Counted from the stretch's first letter, positions 45,501 to 55,506 are shown. The stretch is 64,000 nucleotides of DNA from Leuctra nigra (GCA_934045905.1 OW203765.1:19035409-19099408); one strand, 5' to 3'. The notes: a model not told the origin generated them from the letters alone. Numbers and translations: made by a program.

Positions 45501-46499
45501 GAGATAAATGAAAAAAACTATATAAAACTTTGTAGTTATTTTTAAAAAAAAATAATAGTATTGATTTAAATAGTAAAAAATATTAGCTTTTTAAACCTGT
45601 TTGTCAGATTATTTATTTGAACCTTATAACATCAAAATTTTAGGACTTTTTTGCTCTGGACTCATGCCCTTACTTGAATACAAGTTCATTTCCCAGAACT
45701 GCATATACTAATAATGTTCAAAATAATGCTAATTCATATGATTTTACTCAAATATCATTTATTCAACAAAGCAGAAACTTTACAACGAAGTACATATGAA
45801 TATGTTAGTGAAATTAGTCATATTATGGCTTTTTGATGAAAAAGAAAAGAGCCTTTTAAACTTGCATGTATTCAAGAAAGGGCATGAGTCCACTTGCATG
45901 TATTCAAGAAAGGGCATGAGTCCATGGACTCATGCCCTTTCTTGAATACATGCACTGGACTCATGCCCTTTCTTGAATACATGCAAGTTAGATTATTTAT
46001 TTACATCCCGTGTGGGATACGGACTGATGCCCTTTCTTCAGAATACGTGCGTCTATCATCAATAATGCGATTCCCATACTAAAGTTGATTTCGTAATTTT
46101 GTGGACTGATGCCCTTACTTGAATAACTGATTCAACTATACTAGTAATATTTCAGGTTATATCAACGAGAAAATAATGCCCAAGATAAAATAAAATGTTG
46201 AATAAAGAGAGAAGTTCATCTTGATGACGATTGTAATCTGATCTGGGTCTTCTGACCACCAACTGTCTCCTTTGAATCCTTGTAACTGCTAAGTGAAGCA
46301 GCTGAGTCTGATGTTCTTATACCTGCTTCTTCTTGAGCGACGCGCCGTTGCCGTTGATCTTGAACCCGAACGTCTCGGCAGTCAGATACTTGAACTTGGA
46401 GTTGATGAGCCCGATGGTCCAGCATCCCTTCTGCATGTTGGCGGAGATGAGCTCTCCAGTGTCGCCACTGCCATTGTGGTGGCCGTTCATGCCGTTCAT
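33555..46499 (-). CDS. sn: Fascin (actin-bundling protein, singed orthologue)
   Basis: Seven coding exons: 46499-46323, 44993-44706, 44131-43974, 43336-43086, 40319-40001, 39299-39163 and 33757-33555. GT-AG borders and phases all agree and give 510 residues, close to Drosophila singed (512). Fascin cross-links parallel actin filaments in filopodia, bristles and microspikes. The protein is four beta-trefoil repeats of about 120 residues. Landmarks include [18 protein letters not shown] near 25-42; NGASLKKKQ at 51-59, equivalent to the PKC site region that inhibits actin binding in vertebrate fascin (Ser at 54); [23 protein letters not shown]; and the carboxy end HATKWEY. Exon 3 uses the donor GTACGT inside the codon for Lys. 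An acceptor AG just before 46506 implies an upstream noncoding exon not located here. Exons are much more GC-rich than their introns. Identification is firm. Confidence 0.96.
34214..34284. repeat. Short repeat interrupted by the LTR element (left part)
   Basis: CCGCTTTTTCGATCATGACC to GTCAGCCAATGAG, continued at 39068-39106 (CTGCTCTCCATTTAGCTCTC). It matches a second copy at 39405-39530, so the LTR element landed inside a pre-existing repeat. Confidence 0.5.
34285..34539 (+). repeat. 5' long terminal repeat
   Basis: 255 bp. TGTAATGATCC at the start and ACATTACA at the end form short inverted ends. A TATA-like TTTAAATATA and an AATAAA (34458-34463) give the expected promoter and poly(A) elements. 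Confidence 0.9.
34634..38608 (+). CDS. Gag-Pol polyprotein of the Ty3/gypsy element (1324 aa)
   Basis: A single uninterrupted frame with no gag/pol frameshift. Order of domains: gag with retrotransposon-gag fold (about 1-200); Lys/Glu-rich linker with a near-duplicated NFPKKEE motif; a Cys/His zinc-knuckle region (about 235-268); aspartic protease with VDTGAE (about 330); reverse transcriptase with FDDI (about 610); RNase H with [11 protein letters not shown] (about 757); integrase with an H-H-C-C finger (about 970-1010) and a D, D, E core (about 1038, 1091, 1126); then a chromodomain-less basic tail. The pattern is that of K02A2.6-like/Mag-type gypsy elements. An oddity: only 34 residues separate the last catalytic Asp and Glu, where 35 is usual, because the loop after the Asp is one residue short. 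The start ATG at 34634 follows GCATCAAG. No env. Confidence 0.92.
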   Translation: MAASARKLPELELTGNVSEKWKLWKQKFEIYMRVTKGYKEDPEDQVATLLNAIGDEALTVFNTFELREVDKKDLNKVLQKFDEFCTPRKNLIYEQSIFFTRSQLDGETVDQFITQLKRLAGSCEFGPQMKQMLTLRLVLGIADKGLKERLLRVNDLTLEKAADICRAAEASKLQAMAIEEKVPVETLKEESVQAVVQRKKSDSYQSMKNFPKKEESNGTKNFPKKEEKQEKKSYDCKKCGYHHATLKCPAYGKTCLRCKEENHFAKMCKQRRIAEFEVAPDEDSSEDENNSTLYISTLTAKSVNAVKKTEDLARAWIVDVNVGGQNVKMKVDTGAEVSCLPLTLFKQFKGRLQKTSTVLVAFGNQKIKPAGTAKVHCIKSSCIKGVKQVVKFMIVDEEFMPLLGLPDCVSLGFVKMINHIETSSKTRQQIIAENPQVFKGLGCMPGTYSIAVDANCRPVVQPSRKVPIALRDKLKKALNDLEESQVIRKVTKPTDWVSNLVITEKKNKSLRLCLDPIDLNKAIKREHYPFPSAEEVQAQLQGMNVFSILDMRDGFWQVSLDDDSADLCTFNSPFGRYQFLRMPFGIKSAPEIFQRKNTENFGHIKGVQVIFDDIIVAGATIADHDKALQELLERAEELNIRFNPDKFQFQVREVRYLGHVMSSEGMKTDPERVRAIVELPTPTNVTELRRFMGMVNYVGQFIPNLSSITAPIRMLLKKDVNWEWNREQMKAESEVKSLLSSAPVLAYYDSSKPLILQVDASKSGLGACLLQEGRPVAYASRSMTETEIQYAQIEKELLGIVYGVEKFHYYVYGRATIVQTDHKPLVSIMSKQIHKVSPRLQRLQLKLVKYDLDIHYIPGSQMYMADTLSRAYLPETGNVDPEMEVTVHSVSKHLAMSEEKRTEFREATAEYDVANALKELHKNGWPEHKWQIPSCVKPYWSLKEEITVDDGLIFFGDRVLVPPCLRRRMLELLHEGHMGIEKTKNRGRQLLFWLGMSKDIDELVRKCSTCEHFRDKNAKEPLHPHPIPNRRWEVIAADVLEFKGKSYLVVKDYYSKWLELVELQNKTAKELINKMKAIFSRNGIPARLVSDNMPFSSAEFRTFAKDWNFESITSSPRYPQSNGMAENGVKIAKRMLKKSYHSGTDIYISLLEYRNTPITGLSFSPAQLMVNCQLKSKLPISNHLLEPKIQTDVRQQLQQVQDKQKLFYDRRAVPLPQLKEGDHVVYRHNQLWEPAIVDRTCTQPRSYVIRRPDGSELRRNRRDLSKSFADHKAETDTLPEDIPDTTQELEIQPEFVPPAPDSPPPQIRRSGRERKKPDRLKDYV
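38808..39062 (+). repeat. 3' long terminal repeat
   Basis: 255 bp, same sequence as the 5' LTR by eye, preceded directly by the polypurine tract. Confidence 0.9.
39405..39530. repeat. Second copy of the short repeat hit by the LTR element
   Basis: Contains CTCCGCTTTTCGATCATGACC-like sequence, GTCAGCCAATGAGAGAGCTG and GCTCTCAGCTTTTACTTG, homologous to 34214-34284 plus 39068-39106. The two copies lie either side of fascin exon 6. Confidence 0.5.
40320..43085. other. Fascin intron 4, repeat-bearing
   Basis: Holds a truncated Tc1-like MITE at 41657-41825, a poly-G run at about 41887-41900, a poly-C run at about 42092-42102, and otherwise AT-rich sequence. A more GC-rich 41170-41480 stretch has no recognisable product. 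Confidence 0.4.
41657..41825. mobile_element. Tc1/mariner-type MITE, right end truncated
   Basis: Begins TA-CACTCGGCAAAACAAAAATT and shares the GAGTGAGACAATGAGATCGC interior with 21733-21942. The right inverted end is lost after GAACGTTCAA. Confidence 0.55.
45462..45680. mobile_element. MITE with CAAGTAAGGGCATGAGTCCA ends
   Basis: Left end TTATTCAAGTAAGGGCATG and right end CATGCCCTTACTTGAATA are inverted repeats around an AT-rich core, in fascin intron 1. The same end word recurs at 45861-45987, 46020 and 46107. Confidence 0.55.
45861..45987. repeat. 127-bp near-perfect palindrome of four 31-bp units
   Basis: Two direct units (CTTGCATGTATTCAAGAAAG followed by GGCATGAGTCCA) are followed by two inverted units, meeting at TCCATGGA. 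It is built from ends of the MITE family at 45462-45680. It lies in fascin intron 1. Confidence 0.75.
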
Positions 46500-46533
46500 T
46501 CCGCCCCTGCAACAATATAGAGCTCGTCAAGCT

Positions 46534-46690
46534 TGGCTCTCGGTTCTGACTGAGGTTGTTCGTGGTGTCCCTCAGTCGAGAGGTAAATGTTGGGAAGGTT
46601 CCTTAATTATAGTTCAAGACCGCCCCTTTTCCACCGCCCATCCTTACATACTCTTCATCATCATCGTCTCCCAATCATCATAATATCTAG
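46534..46690 (+). mobile_element. Degenerate SINE body fragment
   Basis: CCTCAGTCGAGAGGTAAATG, GGGAAGGTTCC and CTCCCAATCATCATAAT match the body of the SINEs at 4554 and 62248. The tRNA-like head is lost. It sits just upstream of the fascin first coding exon's acceptor (46507). Confidence 0.5.
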
Positions 46691-46892
46691 TGTATTGCAA
46701 AAACATTTCTATATAGACTACAGAAACTACCTCCAATTGCCTCTACAAAATGTTCAACATTTGTTCAGATTCACAGAGATCAGCTCGCCCTTTTATAGCT
46801 TCATTTCTAAAAGTCTGTAACATCCGGTAATCCAGAGTATGGTTGGGTGGTAGTCAATGGTATACGTATAAGATGCCCACCCAACTCACCTT

Positions 46893-47842
46893 CTATAGCG
46901 TACGTTTCGAATCTAAATTTAGAAATGGCGCTCGCCACTCTCCTAGCGGCCACTGGGTGAACCGCGAAATTGTGGACAAGAGTTCTGAAAATAATGGCCG
47001 CCACGTTGTGTTCTTATGGCCATTGCCGCAGTGATTTTCGTCATTATTTAGAAAAATGTGCGTTGGGTTTGATAAGTTCGAGATTCCCGAGCCTATATAA
47101 ACATATTGTGAAGTGAGAAACGTTGTGTTAGGCCGTCGGGGAGCCATGGATTTAACTGAATCAGTTAAAGAAAACTGCGCCTATTTGTGCAACAAGTGCT
47201 GTGCTAACGGCACTTGCAACAGTGAATTTCTCGTTATTATTTTAGAAATCATGTATGCAAATGTTGTATTTAACCCAAAGAAACATATTTTAAAGTGAGG
47301 AAAGTGAGTTAGGTCGTGTGTGAACCGAGGATTTACCGAAATCATGTTAAAAATGACAGGCCGATTTGTCACGTAAACGTCAGTGGGCGTATTTTGAATT
47401 GCGTACTTTTTTTGTAATAATAACATACAATTAAACTCAAAGATATACTGAATGATGAACATTATTGAATTAAACATGATTGAATTAAACTGAATTAAAC
47501 ATTATTTATTACACAACTACATTGATAAACATCCATTAATCACGATTTATTCCATTTTACCTATGCCGATTCCCAGCTGTCACTTGTATTTTATCGGTCA
47601 TACTACAATATCAAATCATGCCAGGAATTGTCTCTAGTACTGCTCTAAGGTCAAGTATAATGAGTTAATGCAAAATAGCACTTCTTTAGGGCCAAGTTTA
47701 ATGACCACAATGTCAGAATTAACTTCGTTTTATACAGTAAACCAAATGGGCAGGTGACAAGAATGTCCGTACTTTTGACTGGATGCGCGCGCACCCAGAG
47801 CTGTGACGTCACGACCAGGCTATTCGAAACGTACGCTATACC
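46893..47842. mobile_element. TIR element of about 950 bp upstream of fascin
   Basis: TAGCGTACGTTTCGAAT at the left and ATTCGAAACGTACGCTA at the right are inverted repeats and may be flanked by TA. The interior includes a perfect cAMP-response palindrome TGACGTCA (47804-47811). No transposase was recognised. Confidence 0.5.
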
Positions 47843-49350
47843 TGCGTAACTAGCTTTATATTGAGCTAGTCTTCACCGAAAATAATCCGCATTTGTTGCT
47901 GAAAATTGTAGAATTGTCAACAATCTTTATTTTGATCTCTTTTAGAATCAGTCCAAATGATGGAATAACTACCATGATAAGGGGAATAGAGACTACAAAA
48001 ATAACTCTTATTTCTTGGACTAATTAGTAATTACGCATTTTTTAAATTATCGAAGGTACAAATAAGGTCAGCCAGAAGGGCCTGTACAAGATTGAGTAAC
48101 GTATTTGAAATCTTGAGTTGTAAAATCACACCATTCACCAATCCCAAGAAATGGAGTTATTATGTGAACAGCTTAACATAAACTGTTTGGAGACAGCAAC
48201 TTCAGTTCAACTGACAAGAGGGTGAAGTCAGAAAGACGAATGTTGAATTAATGAAACCCAATTCTCACCCTCAACCCTAACTCCTTCCACGTTCCTCGCC
48301 CGTGTACTCGCTAATCTCTGTGAACTAACACGGGGGTTGCTCCATCCCCTACATCAGTGCTACTGCTGCGTTATTGATTGCATATGTTCACCCCTGTCCT
48401 GCACCCCACAGCTACCCTCTCAGTGCAGCGTATGACGTCATGGCCACCTGATCACACGACAAAACCAGATCCACTTGAGCCGATTACAAGCGGGATAAAT
48501 CACTTCCTCGATCTTATACATCATCATTCATCAACTGAGAGCATCTGTGTACTATTGTAAGGGGAGAGAATATTATTAGAGGTTGTCAAAAGTTCAATTT
48601 GAAGCCCGATATAAATCACATTTGTTGATGCTTTATGATTACTTAGTGACTTTGACAACCTAAAAGCTGTCAAAATGTATTAAGAAATGGATTTATTATT
48701 ATGTAGATTCTATTCTCCTTTCCTTGTAGTACAGATTACTCTATTTATAATTTTACCACTAGAAAGAATAGGTACCAAGAAATCCTTAGACTAAGATTTT
48801 TTTAAAACAAATCATAGATTAAAATTGTATAATTACAGGTTAGTAGTTTTTGTCGTTTCATTTTCTACATAAAACGTCAACCAGAAGAAGTTCTGTGAAA
48901 CAGGACGAAATATTGTATAATTCATAATAAGTATAATAAAGTTTACGAAGAAAGTTCAAAAGAACTGTCTTGGTGTAACACTAAAAACATTATTCTGGAC
49001 CAAAAAAATAGTAATAATAGGTTTGTTTTTCTGACCAAGACCTCACATTTTCTACAGGAAAATACAAACGCACAATAATATCAAAATGTTAGTTTGACAA
49101 TCCGCCGACGAAGTGCCTTATTATAAAGGCTTTTTGTTTCAAACACAAAACAATCAATCATCTGAAATCTCCTTCTCCGTCATCTCAATCACTCCAAGTC
49201 GCCAACCAAGTCGCCAACCAAGTCCTCCAAGTCGCCAACCATCACGAGAAACTGCACACCGTTTCAAGGTCACACCGAGGCTGAGTGCACTCTCGTGACA
49301 TTGTTTACTGACACGTTTCAATAGGTAGTTACAATCCATGAACCTACAAC
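47843..49350. other. Upstream of fascin, no gene seen
   Basis: AT-rich sequence without a supported gene. It contains a perfect TGACGTCA palindrome at 48433-48440 and CAAGTCGCCAACCAAG short direct repeats at 49195-49240. A noncoding first exon of fascin could lie here or further right, but I cannot place it. Confidence 0.3.
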
Positions 49351-50747
49351 CAGTGTTGAATCCAGACATTTTTCTCGGGAGGGGCACTTGAATAGTTGGG
49401 GGTGGCATTTTTGGGGGTACTTTTTTGATGTTGGTGTTGGGGGGGGGGGGGGGGGAAGTTAATTTATGAATATGCTTGTAGTTGTACAAAAAGCCCCCGA
49501 GAAAATTTTTGATCAAGGTCATTCGTTTAGGTACAATTTTGAATCACAGTGTATAGCTATTTTGGGGAATTATAAATAGAGATCCGATTATATGGTTTTA
49601 AAAACTTCACAATTTCGTTTTTGGAATTGGAAATTTCGCGTTTTGGGGTTTTAAGAATTGTCAATTTCGCGTTTTATGTTTTTAAAAAATATAGATAAAT
49701 TGCAGATTATGAAATTATAATTTCCATTGAAGAATAATAAAAATTAAATAGAGTACCAACAAGTGCTGGGACTTTCATAATATTATCACCATTTACTCTT
49801 CTATTCATATACCTACCAGGGCAATGTTGTTAGGTATGTAAATTTTCTTGCGATCTAAATGAAGAGGGTCTATCTAAATGAAAAGAATTCGAACTCAAAA
49901 ATCACTTCAACTTAGGTAAGCCAGTGCAGCATGTCCACCTTGGTTTTTACAATGCTAAATCAAAAATAAAATTATTATAAGCTGTTTCATGCTGTTTGTT
50001 TATGTATTGCGACTGTAAAAGACATATGTCAACTTTATTTTCACGTGATTATGCGAGGTCACTGTCCCTCCCACTAAGCAACCCCAAGTAGTTTTCTACA
50101 AGGTCAGAGCTCTTCTGTCATTTACGTGAATAGGGGAGGGTCACTGAATGTATTTAGAAATATAATAGGTTAAATATTGGGTTTTACCTTGGTGATTTTG
50201 AGAAAAATTAGAAAAGCAACTACGAAATTTACAAATTTACAGGAAATATATTCAATTTGGTGGTATTTCGCGATATATTTCGCGATTTAGGCAGTTTGGT
50301 GGTGTTTAGCTGTGTTAAGGGTAAATTTCGCGTTTTTTCGCGATTAGATTCAAGTGTTTTTGGGTCAGAAACATATGGAAACGCATTTATATTGAGAAAT
50401 ATGAGTCATTTACAACACTTCGAAAATTTCGCGATCACCATATAATCGGATCTCTAATTATAAATTGAAAAATATCCAAAAAATGGTCTAAGAGATTTAA
50501 TAATAGGTAAATTTATTGAACTTATCAGGATATGCATGTCCGGGGCGCATAGCCCCGGAAAATTTTTGGAATTTTAACTCAATTCTAACCGTTTTGGAAG
50601 GTTTTTGACATGATCCGTCTATTTTTACGTGTTTTTTTCACATATTATTTTGAAGGTATTTTGAATAGGTATTTGTGCCGGGGGGGGCACATGCATACCT
50701 CGGGGGGGGCAGTGCCCCCCCCCGAGATATGCCTGGATTCAACACTG
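49351..50747. mobile_element. Non-autonomous hAT element hosting a second transposon
   Basis: Ends CAGTGTTGAATCCAG and CTGGATTCAACACTG are flanked by a perfect 8-bp duplication CCTACAAC (49343-49350 and 50748-50755). G/C-rich subterminal parts include a poly-G run at about 49440-49455. A second element is nested at 49578-50455. No transposase. Confidence 0.8.
49578..50455. mobile_element. Nested TIR element with about 10-bp duplication (MULE-like)
   Basis: Termini AGAGATCCGATTATATGGT and complement are flanked by AATTATAAAT on both sides (49568-49577 and 50456-50465). A 9-10 bp duplication fits Mutator-like elements. Internal words of the type AATTTCGCG recur at both ends. It lies wholly inside the hAT element 49351-50747. 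Confidence 0.65.
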
Positions 50748-50977
50748 CCTACAACTCATCCATTAGTGTCCAAGTGTCACCTACATAGCTCCTGTCTTAT
50801 ACTAAACCAACCGTGAGGTGACAGTTCGCTGACGGACATACTTTTCACAAGGTTACATGTGTAGATATCAATTTGAAAGTTTAATAATATCGATGTGTGT
50901 TTAACATGCAAGTCACAATTCCATTTATTGTACCATCTGTTGTGGTATTCTATGCATTTTAATCTAACGAGTGAAGG

Positions 50978-50994
50978 GGGGGGGGGGGGGGGGG
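50978..50994. repeat. Poly-G tract
   Basis: An unbroken run of about 17 G residues. Other long runs are at 59841-59855 and 60905-60918 and the C run at 61794-61830. Confidence 0.7.
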
Positions 50995-52023
50995 TGAAGA
51001 ACAGGTTCCATTTCTTTAAGAACCGTAGCTCTTTTAAGCTTTAATTTGTCAACGGCACCTATAATTATTCATATTCAATATTGTGCTAAAAGGCTTGACA
51101 TTAGCTAAGTGCTTATCAGGATTTTAACTGAAATGTTAACAGTATAACTACGATTACTTGAAAACGGATGATTCTCAACCGTAAAAGAGTGTTTTATTTT
51201 GAATTGGATCTACGTGCTGTGTTATTTATTGCTTCTATACAACAATGTATTCACGGTCTCTCAGATTATTATTTTGTAACGGATGAGGGCCTGACAATGA
51301 GGTACTTGATTAGTTATGACAAACGCGTCCCAAAACACTATTAACTTTATGATTTATAGCATGTTAAATGCATTTCATTTAATGCATTTAAATACACGTG
51401 GACTCGGAGGGGTGAACTACTAGAAAAATCAATGTTTGATACCCTTTATATTTTTAAGCAAATCACAGACTCAAAAGCATCCCCTCGCTTTACAATCGCT
51501 CTAAATTATAAAAACTGCAAAACTCGAGAAAATAAAAAGAGAGAAGTCTCGGCAAAACGAGGAAACAAAAAAAACATTGCACAAATTTTGTATTTTTCCT
51601 CAGTCGAGAAGGTGGTGAAAAATAGTCCACGATCGCCTTCTACTAACCATCCTCAATGCACAAAGCCATATGTCGTATAAACACCAGTCATAATGCACAT
51701 AAGTGATGTAACATTACTAGGTCATACATTTTATATTTTTTCCAGTGACTTTCAAAGTAATAACACTTATTGTTACATAATAATGGACCTTCTCGACGAA
51801 CGAATGTCGGAAGTCACGGAAAACCACAATCAGGTTACCCGCTCACTGAGTTCGAAGTCTTTGTGGAGCCTAATGGGACGATATTTCTTCCGTCGTATTC
51901 GGTATTTGCGTGATGGTAGAAGTGGTCAAGAGTGTTTCCATGTCTTTGGGCTTCTTTGGAAGATCTCAAACGTAACTTATCGATTACTTGCATCTTTCAT
52001 TAAATTATTTGAAGGAGTAGGTA

Positions 52024-52212
52024 CACTCAACAAAAGATAGCAACGGATTGTCTTAAAAAGATTTGATTGCATCTGATGAAGTCTTTGCTAACTCGTCATC
52101 TAACTCTTAGGTGAGCTCTGATTTCATTGATGACAATGAGGATTTGTTGTCAAGGAACTTGACCAGCAGTCAATCCGTTTAGTTCAAATAACTTTTTATG
52201 TTTTGTTGGATG
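52024..52212. mobile_element. Tc1/mariner-type MITE
   Basis: Ends CACTCAACAAAAGATAGC and TTTTGTTGGATG are flanked by TA (52022-52023, 52213-52214). The next copy begins right after the second TA. Confidence 0.55.
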
Positions 52213-52214
52213 TA

Positions 52215-52345
52215 CACTCGGTAAAACATTATAATGACAGTTCAATCAATCTGATTGTTTGAAAAATATTTGATTGCACCATCGAAGTTAGTCCAAGCGA
52301 TCTCCTCACCTCGATAGGTGCGCTCTCACTTCATTGATATTAATA
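52215..52345. mobile_element. Truncated Tc1/mariner-type MITE abutting the previous copy
   Basis: Starts CACTCGGTAAAACATT directly after the shared TA and keeps the interior (GCACCATCGAAGTTAGTCC). The right end is missing. Confidence 0.4.
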
Positions 52346-52709
52346 TATAATAATCATTCATTGATAAAAAAAAATGTATACGCCGAACATTTTATATTTT
52401 CCTAACTTTATCTTATTTTACGCATTTCGTAAGCCAATTACCAATTCTATTGCTACAAATTAATTAAAAAGTAAATCAAGATCATTTGTGAGATCTTTTT
52501 CTGTCTTTTTTTACGAGCTAATTCACCGCCTTTGGTGCAAAATCTTGTGAACTGAGAGCTAATTTGACCACAACAGATGATAGATGAGTATGGAAGAATC
52601 TAAGTATTGAACAGATTCGTCAAATTAGACCGTCTTTATTGACCTATCGCAGGGGCTGTTCAACCGGGGATGCGCTCGACTGCACAGAGTCAAGATGCGC
52701 CGACAAGTG

Positions 52710-52762
52710 AGGTCAAAGGTCAGAGCGTTGACCTCCGACCCTTGACCTGATGATAATGACCT
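52710..52762. promoter_or_regulatory. Cluster of five nuclear-receptor half-sites incl. a perfect DR1
   Basis: AGGTCA at 52710-52715 and 52717-52722 form a perfect DR1 (one-base spacer), the preferred site for RXR/USP partners, HNF4 and COUP/Seven-up. Three inverted half-sites TGACCT follow at 52729-52734, 52743-52748 and 52757-52762, evenly spaced every 14 bases. The stretch lies about 6.2 kb upstream of the fascin first coding exon. Enhancer function is inferred from motif density only. Confidence 0.5.
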
Positions 52763-53609
52763 CTTCCAACAGGCTCGTTACTTGCTCACGCGGCACGGCA
52801 CATGGTGTTGGGATAAGTGGCTCGAGGAAAGTTTTATTCGGTTTCTGAAATCTTGAAAAGATGGTACTTTGGACACAAGGGCGTGTTCCTCCCTTCAATA
52901 TCACATCTTCGACAATGAGCTATCGAGGGGTATTAAGCTACTCAAATGAGTGATTAGAAGAAAACAAAAAAAGCTAAGTAGACAGGCCCAAATTGACTTA
53001 AATGCAAAAAAGACACAGAATTTAAAATGATAGTAAAAATTTATGAAAAATCGTACCTACACTAATTGTTAATTAAGACCTATAATTTAATCAACTAGAA
53101 GAATATAAAAAAAAATAAGTTATGCATTAAAATTTACACATTCTGGTATGCTATTGGCGAGGGGAGGACGTTATAAGTTATGCCAATTAAACCTAAACAT
53201 CCATTTGAAATTTCTTTGCTCTTTGGGACGTTATTTTAAAATGTAATCTGGTAAGAATAACATTTAAAATAGATCAGATCATATAAGAACAACAGTTCAA
53301 TGCTAAAGTTACATTTTGCTGAATTGGTTGCTATACAAGTTCGAGTCACAACATGCGTGTCCCTGCGACAGTCCCGTGAAACCTCTGGAACGTGCATGAG
53401 TCGACGCACTGTAAGGTGTCGAGTACTTGTGAATTGCACGTACATTAGCGCGGAAACCGCAACCGGAAGAACACGGGGAACATGGAAGTTCAATTATATC
53501 TGTGGTTTCCACGCCGCTCTCAAGCTTCACGCCTAGCAATCTCTCGGAATCAGCGCTCATGAAATGTTTCATGGAAATCCTACAAGTGAAATAATATGTA
53601 CTTTTAAAA

Positions 53610-53938
53610 AAACAAAAACGGTATTTGAACAAAATAGATTGGCTGCTGGGGCCCTTACTCTAGAACTTTTAAATTCCCAATTCTGATGGAATTCAATTCC
53701 ATGCAATGTTAATCCTTATGGCCATGACATGATTCCATCATAATGGGATTGGGAAAACATTCTAGAATAGGCCTCCTGGTCAGGCTCTATGACAATCAAT
53801 CCTTGTTATTATCAATGAAATCACGGCTCAACTACTAGAGGTAGATGACGAGTTAGCAAAGACTTTATCGGATGTTGCCCTCAAATCTTTTTCAGCCAAT
53901 CCGTTTCTTTTGAGTACCGTTTGATCTTTTGTTGGATG
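53610..53938. mobile_element. Degenerate Tc1/mariner-type MITE
   Basis: Interior AATCAATCCTTGTTATTATC and right end TTTTGTTGGATG-TA match the family. The left part is interrupted by a short inserted sequence with its own inverted repeat (CCCAATTCTGATGG with CCATCATAATGGGATTGGG). Confidence 0.45.
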
Positions 53939-54807
53939 TACCGAGGTACATGTAGGAATGGCATTCTGAGCAGTCACATAACCGGAATTGTCAACCAACC
54001 TCAAACATACTTGGCCAATCAATCACTTTAAGTATAGCATTAACTAATTTATCACTCAAAAACAAGGAATTTCAATCTGACTATAGATAAGGAGTGTAAA
54101 ATATGTGTCTACATAAAAGGTTACATATATATTTTCTGCTTTTACGTTTTTACAACTCTTATTTGCTACATTGAGGTGGTTGCATTTTTCTTTATTCTGT
54201 GCATAAAACGTAATAAATACTTAAAATTGAAGCTACTTAATTTACCTATATTTTTCTTTGCTTCTGGTAAGCAGTCAGTATCAGTTGATAGCCTATAGTT
54301 TTATAGCCTTTCGCCAATGCTATAAACCCTTATTATTACCTATTGAACATTATAATAGTCATAACCTGGCAATATTGCCTTTAACAAAATGAATGCGATT
54401 TTATTAGATCTTTCTGCATTTCAAATGGTATAGCATGTTGATGTATAGAATGATAAATCTGTACGCCTTGCAATATCTGAGAAAAGCAATCTGTCATTGT
54501 AAAAACCATCCAGTTCCTAGATCCAGCCTCCCCTAAACATGTAATTACTTCAATGGAACTGTTCCATCTGGTGGCCGTCTGGCGAGGGAGGTTTTGTTCG
54601 TCTTGTTTTGTCCAGTGATGGAGCAATGGACTTGGTTCGAGCCCCGTGGCGGACAGCACTGATCGCCATTCATCGTGATGGAATCAGACTACAAGCGCGG
54701 CCGATAGCTATCAGGCGGACAATCTGTGTGTTATCGGACATTTTATCGGGCAATTATAAAGCATGACAATTATTATAACCTACTATCTAATGAGAGAAGG
54801 GGACACA

Positions 54808-55044
54808 TCAGAGGTAGAACGGCGGAAGTCAATGTTCTCAATTTTGCGTTGCACACTTTTAGAATCAAATCATCAAGATCAATCAATTGTCATTTAACTG
54901 ATGTCATAGGTACAGTTATATTGAAGTAATCTCTACACAATGACTGGTGTCCCCTATACAAATATGATTGGATGAAGGTAGAATTACTGGTTTATAAGCT
55001 CATCTCAAGAATAATTAATATTGACTTCCGCCCTTCTACTTTTG
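54808..55044. mobile_element. MITE, GTAGAACGGCGGAAGTC family, copy A
   Basis: Ends CAGAGGTAGAACGGCGGAAG and CTTCCGCCCTTCTACTTTTG are inverted repeats, and interior CAATTGTCATTTAACTGATG is shared with copy C. Related copies lie at 55507-55794, 57688-57921 and 60727-60831. Confidence 0.5.
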
Positions 55045-55506
55045 ATATACAGATACAATTTTCATCAAAATACTTAATTTCAAAAGTCCAATTTAAGCCA
55101 AACACGTGAATGGTTGACCGAATGTAGCCCATACCAAATTGAATAGATTCTATCCTTCTCTTGCTGTACAGAGAGTGTAACCTAGATTATACCAAGTAGT
55201 GTAATTGCAAGGAGGTAAATGACGGGATGGTTCCCAACACACCTTGTTCCCACGGTCGCCATTGAGTCCACTTGGAGTGATCATTACCCTGTCATCATGT
55301 TCCCACCCAAGCAGTAATAATAACAGTCATTCACGCACGGGAACAGAGCAGTTGCGGTACAGAGTTTAAAACTCATGGTGGCGCGGAGTTGGCAAAATAC
55401 CAGGCTCGAAAAATAACCATTTCACTTAAATAAAAACTCTGGGACGAAATTTGGAATTTGTAAATTAATCCTGAACTACCAACAATGTTATTGTTATCTA
55501 TATCTC

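Noticed and set aside
45861..46130. CRISPR-like array (repeated 31-bp words)
   Set aside because: Units are directly abutting and inverted with no unique spacers; eukaryotic MITE ends.
53300..53632. Overlapping open frames on both strands in a less AT-rich stretch
   Set aside because: No recognisable domain, no good splice borders, no homologue known to me.
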